Translations under genes and position numbers: made by a program
NCBI GenBank assembly: GCA_050743365.1
Contig: JBOGFI010000016.1
Span: forward strand, 1 to 20,159
DNA: 20,159 nucleotides
DNA from: JBOGFI01 sp050743365
GTDB taxonomy: Bacteria; Actinomycetota; Acidimicrobiia; IMCC26256; JACDBD01
Reading direction: 5' to 3'
The notes under the pieces: generated by a model
What the model was told of the DNA's origin: nothing
The model's database searches: none
What the model saw: the letters and a program-made list of their open reading frames with translations, nothing else
Shown here: piece after piece, positions 14,799-20,159 of the stretch
Layout of the letters: every line of letters begins with the position of its first letter
How positions within the stretch are numbered: position 1 is the stretch's first letter

Positions 14799-16040
14799 AT
14801 GGCCAATTGGTTGCGGCGTGGCGTCCCGGTCGTTGCGCTCCTCCTCGGAGCCGGTCTCGCGGGATGGATAGGCCTGCTGCTTCGTGACTCTGGCGAACAA
14901 ACTCCGCGTGTTCCGCCGAGGCGGATGTTCGCGCTTGGCGTTGCGAATGTGACGCGGGGAGACTTGGAGTACCGCGAGAGCGTCGCCGCGCAAGTGGATG
15001 ATGTGATCAAGGTGCAGTTCTGGCTCGCGCCACACTCGGTTGAAGCATTGCTGTCAGTTCACATCCGATGGACTCCTGAGGGATCGCGAATCGAAGGTGG
15101 TGTCAGTCTCCAAGGCGACGCCGAGAGAGCAACGGCGCGGGTGAGTCCGTCAATTGAACGCGCTTATCTAGATCCTGTCGGTGAGAGCGTCGCGTGGCGC
15201 CACAGCGTGGACGGCACTAGCGCGAACTACGTGACCGAGGCTTTGGCAGATTCGGCGTTTCCCTCGGAGGCGCTACGCCTGCCTCCTAGTCCGGTAGAGG
15301 AATCGGTGACCGTCTTGGTGCGTCTGCTCGCAGACGTCGTAGCTACCGATACGTCAGTTAGGCAAGCCGGTCTGCCGCCGTGGCGCAACGGTGTCACGGC
15401 GACACCCGGAGATGAGGTCGAAGTCCTGGTTTCTCCTCGTAACGCAGGAAACACCGAGGTTCAGAACCTATCGGTTGGCTGTCGTCTACCCGATTTTCTG
15501 GCACTCCAGCCAGGGACAACGCGAGTGGCCACTGCTCAAACTCCGGAGGGCGAACCGTACAACGACAACATCGCTACAGGGGGAATTGATATCGGTCACT
15601 ACGCGCCCGGCGCGAACGCATACGCGACCTTCAAGGCGCGGATCGTGAGGGGGGCAGAGCCTGGCGAGCACCGGCTCCGAGTCTCGTGTGTCACACAAGC
15701 TGAGAACACCTTGGCTGCGCGGGACCGAGCAACCATCCGACTACTGGTTCCCGGTACAGGTTCGAGCGAGATGGGATCCACCAGCTGGTTTTGGCTTGTG
15801 CTTGCGGTGGCTGGTTGTCTGATCTCCGGTGGCTTCGTTGTAGTGCTGTACGACCGGAGCGTTGGCGTTGCCCTCGCCCTCGCCTTTGCCGGGTTCGTCA
15901 TGTTCGGGCTGTTGTGGGGTACCTCGGCCGCGCTCGCTGGTGTTGGGACGGTCGTGACCGTTCTCGCGTTCCTAATAGTCATCAGAGGCAGCGATCGCCG
16001 CGATCGGCGACCTCTTCGCCGGCGTGCTCGGAAGTCCTAA
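14799..16040 (+). CDS. Membrane-anchored surface protein with two DUF11/CARDB-like domains
   Basis: This is a 413-residue protein that I cannot assign to a named gene. Residues 8-28 form an N-terminal membrane helix and 42-320 are extracytoplasmic. Residues 329-351, 354-374 and 376-396 form three C-terminal helices, followed by an arginine-rich tail (RRDRRPLRRRARK). The second extracytoplasmic domain (about 200-315) resembles DUF11/CARDB beta-sandwiches: PGDEVEVLVSPRNAGN, CRLPDFLALQPGT and GHYAPGANAYATF. The first (about 48-190) opens with a similar pattern (DDVIKVQFWLAP), suggesting an internal duplication. C228 and C297 could form a disulfide. No good ribosome-binding site precedes the ATG. 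Base composition looks lower in GC than in the operons to the left, consistent with accessory DNA. Confidence 0.7.
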   Translation: MANWLRRGVPVVALLLGAGLAGWIGLLLRDSGEQTPRVPPRRMFALGVANVTRGDLEYRESVAAQVDDVIKVQFWLAPHSVEALLSVHIRWTPEGSRIEGGVSLQGDAERATARVSPSIERAYLDPVGESVAWRHSVDGTSANYVTEALADSAFPSEALRLPPSPVEESVTVLVRLLADVVATDTSVRQAGLPPWRNGVTATPGDEVEVLVSPRNAGNTEVQNLSVGCRLPDFLALQPGTTRVATAQTPEGEPYNDNIATGGIDIGHYAPGANAYATFKARIVRGAEPGEHRLRVSCVTQAENTLAARDRATIRLLVPGTGSSEMGSTSWFWLVLAVAGCLISGGFVVVLYDRSVGVALALAFAGFVMFGLLWGTSAALAGVGTVVTVLAFLIVIRGSDRRDRRPLRRRARKS

Positions 16041-16369
16041 CCCGTGACCGACACCGCGGACCTCTCTGTCGAGAGCGTCTCAGAGCAGTGCATCTGGTCC
16101 CACTTGTCCGACGAGGCAAGTCCACCGTCGTGAGCTCGCATGGCGGCAAGCTGAGTTGCTGCCTGAGGAGCCACTACCCCTGGATGGACTCGATCAAGGA
16201 TCGCCCGCTCGTGCGGCATCAACGCTACGCGCGACTCGCCAGGGAACGAGTAGCCGTGGCAGTGCTGCCAGCGCGCTTGCGAGGCTTCAGGCCGGCGCCG
16301 TTGAACTGCGGCAGACGTATCACGTCGTGGCGGCCTCCCGCATCATCCGTCCCGTCGCAGGTTTCGCGA
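16041..16369. other. 329-base gap; possible small frameshifted ORF
   Basis: Four bases after the preceding stop, a GTG at 16044 opens a 29-codon frame (VTDTADLSVESVSEQCIWSH, stop 16131-16133) with protein-like composition. A second frame continues from about 16114 (ELAWRQAELLPEEPLPL) to a stop at 16375. Together they could be one short gene broken by a frameshift near 16125. I recognise no family, and neither part is secure. Confidence 0.25.
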
Positions 16370-17313
16370 CTATGTGAGTGCGCTGAACCGGAAACATTGA
16401 GGTTCGTTGGTTGCAGACGATGCAGTTGTAGTCGAGGGCAATTTGAGCTCGCACATCAAAGCGAGTTCGGGTTTGATCAGCGTGAAGGTTACGGTTCGCC
16501 ACCTGCTCCGACAGTTGTTCGCTGGCTCGTTCTTTCGAAGCTCACCGATGTAGGTGCGCCCTGATCCAAGCATTGCCCTATAGATGATCGTTCCCACGGG
16601 TGCCTGGCACATCCCGTTAGCTCCCAATGTGATCTGTGCATCCGCGATAGCGGGTAGTGATCGGTGCGTGAAGCTTTGATATTGCTGAGGGTGCTCGCGC
16701 GGATCTGGTGCGAAGACCCCGATGAATGACTCGGGTGGCCAACCCTCGGATCGGAACTGAATGACGGCCTCGGAGTACGAACCCGCCGCGTGTCGTAGCC
16801 ACGCGCGTTCAATCGGGATGGGTGTGATGAGCACGGTCGTTGTGGCCGCGATTGTTGCCGCAGCGGTGACCGCTGCAAACACACGCGTCGCTCGACCCCC
16901 GCGCCACAGCCGGATCGCGTAGAGCACGACGATGGCGCCGGCCGGTATGGCGAGCGAAACCCAAGGCGCATCGGCGATCACATAGGCGACCACCAGCACG
17001 ACCAGAGCGGCGATCACGGGGATGCCGTCCAATAGGACGTCGGCTAGTACCAAACGTGGCGGAGCGAAGTAGCCGAACTGCGGGTTCCGCCTCTGGAATT
17101 CTCGAAAGAGCGCCTGTCCGACTCCCCGAGGATGAGGAGGCATGCCACCGAGACCGCGATCGCCTCTCCAAAGCCGAGGTCAATCTTGACAAAGACGACC
17201 CCGAGTGCGGCACTTCCCACCGCGCTTGCGATCGCGGTGAGACGGCCAGCGTGGAAGTCCCGCCTGGGCGGTCGCGGCTTGTAGGACGTGTCCTCGGGTA
17301 CCTCGTCGCTCAT
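16370..17313 (-). pseudogene. Integral membrane protein split by a probable 1-bp frameshift
   Basis: Frame 1 starts at ATG 17313: MSDEVPEDTSYKPRPPRRDF, then membrane helices around AIASAVGSAALGVVFV and AIAVSVACLLIL. It then degenerates and stops at 17044. Frame 2 takes over from about 17130 with GVGQALFREFQRRNPQFGYF. It has three further helices (GIPVIAALVVLVVAYVIA, WVSLAIPAGAIVVLYAI, VFAAVTAAATIAATTTVLI) and a roughly 130-residue outside domain, ending at 16370. Adding one base to the G-run at 17124-17127 (CCCC on plus) joins them as LLILGGVGQALF, giving a protein of about 314 residues. Four cysteines lie in the C-terminal domain. The family is unknown. A sequencing or assembly slip is possible, in which case the gene is intact. 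Confidence 0.6.
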
Positions 17314-17479
17314 TGCCGTACCCCCAGCCCTTCAACCCGGTCGAAACGTACCGTGACCTGTGCAGCGCCGAAGTGTCACGCGAAGGCGAATGTGTGTTCG
17401 TTAAGCCTCGATCCACCGATGAGTTGAGCCGCTGACAGCCGCGCATCCGCGGAGAAGCCTCCCTGGGCTGGGACGATGG

Positions 17480-18051
17480 GTGTTGCCCAACACCATCAGG
17501 TCCGCAGCCCGGGAGGCACTTCCAGCGAGTCGAGTATCGCACGCGATTGACCGGGTCGAGGCGACCTTCGACGAGCCGAGCCTGGTGGCTAACGCGGGGC
17601 TGGTGGCTCCGGCGACGCTGATGGTGCGCCTGGGGTTGGAGTCGCTGATCAACTCGACGCTGCGGCTGGTGGGTCGGGGGGGCGCGGCCGGGCCGCAAGA
17701 TCTTGACGTTGGTGGCGATGATCCTGGCTGGCGGGTCGCACATCGATCACGCCGACGTGTTGCGCGCCGGAGCAACCGGGCGGGTGTTGCCGTTTCGGGT
17801 GATGGCCCCCTCGACGTTGGGTACGTTCTTGCGTTCGTTCACCTTCGGGCATGTCCGCCAACTCGATCGGGTTCTCGGCGAGGAGGTGCGGCTGGCGTGG
17901 CGACTGGGCGCCGGGCCGGGCGCGGCGACGGTGACGATCGATCTGGACTCGACGATCTGCGAGGTGTACGGCAAACACAAGCACGGTGCCGCCTACAGGC
18001 ACACCAAGGTGCTGGGCTACCACCCGCTGCTGGCGAGCCGCGCCGATACCG
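17480..18051 (+). mobile_element. Truncated, frameshifted IS1380-type transposase
   Basis: The N-terminal half of an IS1380-family transposase is visible. The first frame (GTG at 17480) has VSHAIDRVEATFDEPSLVAN. From 17673 a second frame continues VGGARPGRKILTLVAMILAG, GSHIDHADVLRAGATGRVLP, APSTLGTFLRSFTFGHVRQL, IDLDSTICEVYGKHKHGAAY and HTKVLGYHPLLASRADTG. The catalytic first aspartate region (DLDST) is present, but the later catalytic residues are lost. The element breaks off at about 18051, under half the usual length. The frame change at about 17675 fits loss of one of two GGTCG repeats. No right end is present. The left end probably lies between 17400 and 17479. Confidence 0.8.
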
Positions 18052-18283
18052 GCTCACCAATGAGGACGAGCACAGGGACTGGTTTCTTCGCTGTCAACCT
18101 CGGTTACCGCATCGGTAGAGGTGCGATTGGGGCGGCACCTGCAGACCTAAAGGCGTTCGGCGACGATCTCGCTCTGTGGCTCGTTCGCCAATCGGCGGAG
18201 GACGAGTCGCTGCTCGAGGCAGTAACGGAAGCCGTTGTGAAGGCCGACCGTGGGGATGTGATCGCACTCCTCCGGCACCATGC
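18052..18283 (+). other. Unidentified segment between transposase and MFS fragments
   Basis: Right after the transposase break, one frame reads TNEDEHRDWFLRCQPRLPHR and then stops. Another, starting about 18140, reads DLKAFGDDLALWLVRQSAED, then LLEAVTEAVVKADRGDVIAL and LRHHA, which is helical and protein-like. They may be parts of one or two further disrupted genes. I cannot assign a family. Confidence 0.35.
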
Positions 18284-18850
18284 GTGCCAATCGGGTTATC
18301 GTTCTTCTACGCCGCGGAGCTCGCCCAACGCGCTTACGGGTGGGACGGCCTGTTCACGATCATCGTCTTTGCCGCAGCGCCCACAACCCTGGCCGGCTAC
18401 GTCGTCGGCGGACGGCTCAGTGACCGGTTCGGTCGCAAACCGATCACCGCTTGGGGAGTCGTGGCGTTCGGACTCGGTGCCGTACTCGTTTTCACCCACG
18501 CGAAAGCCCTCTTCGCGCCAGGCTTCTTCCTGCTCGCTGGGGGCGACGCCGCCATCCAAGCCGTCCGGACCGCCTACGTCGCCGAACTCTTCCCGACCGA
18601 AGTCCGCGCGACGCTCGCCTGGTTCATCGGAGCCGTCAACGTCGCCACCGGCTCTCTCGGCCTGGTCCTTGTAGGCGGCCTCGCCACCGTCATCGACCCC
18701 GGCACGGCGACGATCGCCATGGCAGTCCTATGCACCAGCGCCGCACTGCTCATTCGACGCCTCCCCGAGACCGCCGGCATCGATGTCGTTTCCAATTCGG
18801 CTCGACGATCCGACCGGGGTCAAACGCAGGCGCCTAAAGCTCACCGCTAG
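18284..18850 (+). pseudogene. C-terminal half of an MFS transporter
   Basis: From about 18284 the frame encodes the last six helices of a major facilitator superfamily transporter. It begins VPIGLSFFYAAELAQRAYGW and has motif A between helices 8 and 9 (GGRLSDRFGRKP). It also has the ELFPTEVRAT loop typical of sugar and organic-acid symporters, and the family-typical PETAG near the C-terminus. The N-terminal six helices are missing: only GTG 18284 could start it, and no ribosome-binding site precedes it. Normal members are 400-450 residues, against about 188 here. The C-terminus looks complete, so the 5' half was lost at the junction with the unknown segment and the transposase remnant. Confidence 0.8.
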
Positions 18851-18938
18851 TCCGCTCCCGCTGCTCAAGTACCGTGCAGGGCCTTGCGGAGACGCAGATT
18901 CCGGGCCCCTCCTGTTGTGGGTTTCTAGGACACACACC

Positions 18939-18981
18939 GGATCATGAAGGAGCCAGCGAGCCGATCCTCCACTCGGCCCGG
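18939..18981 (+). repeat. Diverged 43-bp repeat, right copy
   Basis: This is the partner of 14195-14237, in the same orientation, with 36 of 43 identities. It lies in the gene-free gap after the MFS remnant. Together the two copies bracket the scrambled region. Confidence 0.6.
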
Positions 18982-19014
18982 GGCGGTTCACCACACCAGC
19001 ATTGATTGATGTTC

Positions 19015-19030
19015 CCCCGGTTAACCGGGG
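19015..19030. terminator. 16-bp perfect palindrome between convergent genes
   Basis: CCCCGGTTAACCGGGG can fold as a CCCCGG/CCGGGG stem with a TTAA loop. It lies five bases beyond the kelch-like gene's stop codon (minus) and downstream of the MFS remnant (plus), a position fitting a bidirectional terminator. Confidence 0.5.
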
Positions 19031-19034
19031 AAGC

Positions 19035-20066
19035 TCAAGACCGGTCCGCTCGTGAGGAGGCTGCCGGGACGTAGGCCCAGACGATGAGGTCTTTCTGGTT
19101 CTCGTCCGCCGTGGGGATGGCGGTTTGGTCTTCGGGTAGCCAGGGATTGGTTTGCCAGTAAAGGAAGGTCTCTCCGGTCCAGATGGGCTCACCCCATGGT
19201 TGCTCATCGAGGCGGTCTGTCGGGCTCGGCACCGGCGCCCAGCGTTGCGCTTTGGTGTCGAAGCTCCAGAAGTAGCCGCACTGGGAGAGCAGCACCTCGT
19301 CGACCGCAGCGCTCAGGGTCAGGTAGCACTCGCGGTAGTCACGGTCGAGGCCTGACCCGGCGTAGTGCCAGTCCGTGTCGCCGAGGTCGTAGCGGCGGGG
19401 TTCGAGGCCGGGGTCGATGGCGACGATCTGGTCGCCGGTGACGGCTGCCACCGGGGCCACGCCGCCGATTCCGGAGGCTGGCAGGAGGCGCCAATGGTCG
19501 GTGGCGGGGTCGTAGAGCGCGGCGCGGGCGTCGGTGATGATCGGGCTTCGGGCCTTAGGGTAATCGGTCCTGAGCGATCCGAAGACGAGCAGCTCGCTGC
19601 CGGTCCAGCGGACCACGCCCTCGGTGATGGCTTCCGGAGCTGGGGGGACGGTGCGCCACGTGTTCGCGTCTGGGTCGTAGGCGGCGCCGTTCCTGGCGAC
19701 GTCATCGGCAGACCTCGCCCGGCCGAAAGTGCGTGGCGGTCCGCCGGCGACGATCAACTCCCTGCCAGTCCAGACGCCACCGAGGGACAGACGAGGCGCG
19801 ATCGGCGCGTCAGGAAGCCGTCGCCACCGGTCGGCTGCTGGGTCATAGGCAGCCCCGTCGGTATACGGCGTCGCTCCGTCACCTGCGAAGCTGCGGCTTC
19901 CACCCCAGACGAGAGCTTCCCGGCCGGTCCAGACCATCGCGACACCAGCACGGGCCCCGAGCGGCGACTCCCGCAGCCGTCGCCACTGCCCGGCACGCGG
20001 GTCGAAGGCGACACCCGAGGTCCCGAACTGGTCCTGAGCATCCCCCGCTCTTCCGGATACCTGCAC
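19035..20066 (-). pseudogene. Kelch-repeat protein, 5' end removed by an insertion sequence
   Basis: About 340 residues with at least four kelch-type blades are visible. Each has a YDP..W segment and a WTGREL/VWGG-like strand: FDPRAGQWRRL, AYDPAADRWRRLPDAP, AYDPDANTWRTVPPAP and LYDPATDHWRLLPASG, with VWTGREALVWGG and VWTGRELIVAGG. Such beta-propellers in actinobacteria are usually secreted or lipoprotein sensors or binding proteins. Here no signal peptide is present, because the frame runs upstream into the left end of an IS3-type element at about 20067. C-terminal cysteines flank LSQCGYFW. The open frame continues a few codons into the IS, but the first residues there are not native. The C-terminus appears complete, ending in AASSRADRS. 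Confidence 0.75.
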
Positions 20067-20159
20067 TGAGGTGGTAGTGACCATCTCGGAGAGGAGTCTG
20101 GATGCCGGCGCCGAAGCCACCGGAGTTCCGTCAACGGGCGGTAGAGCTGGCGCGTGAGC
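20067..20159 (+). mobile_element. Left end of an IS3-family insertion sequence (partial)
   Basis: The orfA of an IS3-type element begins at ATG 20102 and runs off the window: MPAPKPPEFRQRAVELARE is the typical start of the OrfA helix-turn-helix protein. GGAGAGGAG (20086-20094) provides a ribosome-binding site. The element's terminus is probably the TG near 20067, about 35 bases upstream of orfA. The exact end and its target duplication cannot be fixed without the right end. Confidence 0.75.
20102..20159 (+). CDS. IS3-family transposase OrfA (5' part)
   Basis: Nineteen codons are visible. The sequence starts MPAPKPPEFRQRAVELARE, where FRQRAVELAR matches the first helix of the IS3 OrfA DNA-binding domain. 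In complete elements OrfA is followed by the DDE-domain OrfB through a programmed frameshift. Neither the rest of OrfA nor OrfB is in the window. Confidence 0.75.
   Translation, partial: MPAPKPPEFRQRAVELARE

Noticed and set aside
17401..17775. Minus-strand ORF opposite the IS1380 transposase
   Set aside because: It has no family signature, and the plus strand clearly matches the transposase.

Overview
The window looks like a high-GC actinobacterial chromosome fragment, possibly a metagenome contig. The lineage inference rests on a WhiB regulator, a SenX3/RegX3-type phosphate two-component pair, Streptomyces/Mycobacterium-style PHO boxes (11-bp direct repeats of GTTCACC type), GTG/TTG starts and candidate leaderless promoters. 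An Acidimicrobiia-like member is possible, but no rRNA or marker gene fixes this.

Left edge (1-470): the end of one gene overlaps the start of a gamma-glutamyltransferase whose homology stops near 277. This may be a contig chimera or a real breakpoint. Next come whiB (minus) and a divergent HtrA-type protease (plus), a small conserved-looking protein, and a minus-strand protein that joins a HAD phosphatase domain to a FAM151/menorin-like phosphodiesterase domain. That last gene has its own PHO-box-like promoter.

Phosphate block (4173-12084): a decayed spermidine-synthase-like gene and the tail of a second pstA lie downstream of pstS-pstC-pstA (minus). phoU is also on the minus strand and is divergent from pstB-senX3-regX3 (plus). 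PHO boxes sit before pstS and before pstB. PstSCA and PstB form the high-affinity phosphate importer, PhoU couples it to the SenX3 kinase, and RegX3 would bind the PHO boxes. pstB is separated from its usual partners.

Nucleotide/phosphonate-like operon (12218-13994, minus): a SixA-type phosphatase, a PhnZ-like mixed-valent di-iron HD oxygenase and the SurE nucleotidase are tightly coupled. Convergent and upstream gaps (2467-2638, 8994-9100, 12085-12217) share a small family of palindromic intergenic elements.

Accessory zone (about 14000 to the end): this is a graveyard of gene pieces. It holds an SDR fragment, an N-truncated XRE regulator, a membrane protein with DUF11-like domains, a membrane protein broken by a likely 1-bp frameshift, a truncated and frameshifted IS1380-type transposase, the C-terminal half of an MFS transporter, and a kelch-like protein cut at its 5' end by an IS3-family element that runs off the window. 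A diverged 43-bp repeat occurs near both ends of this zone.
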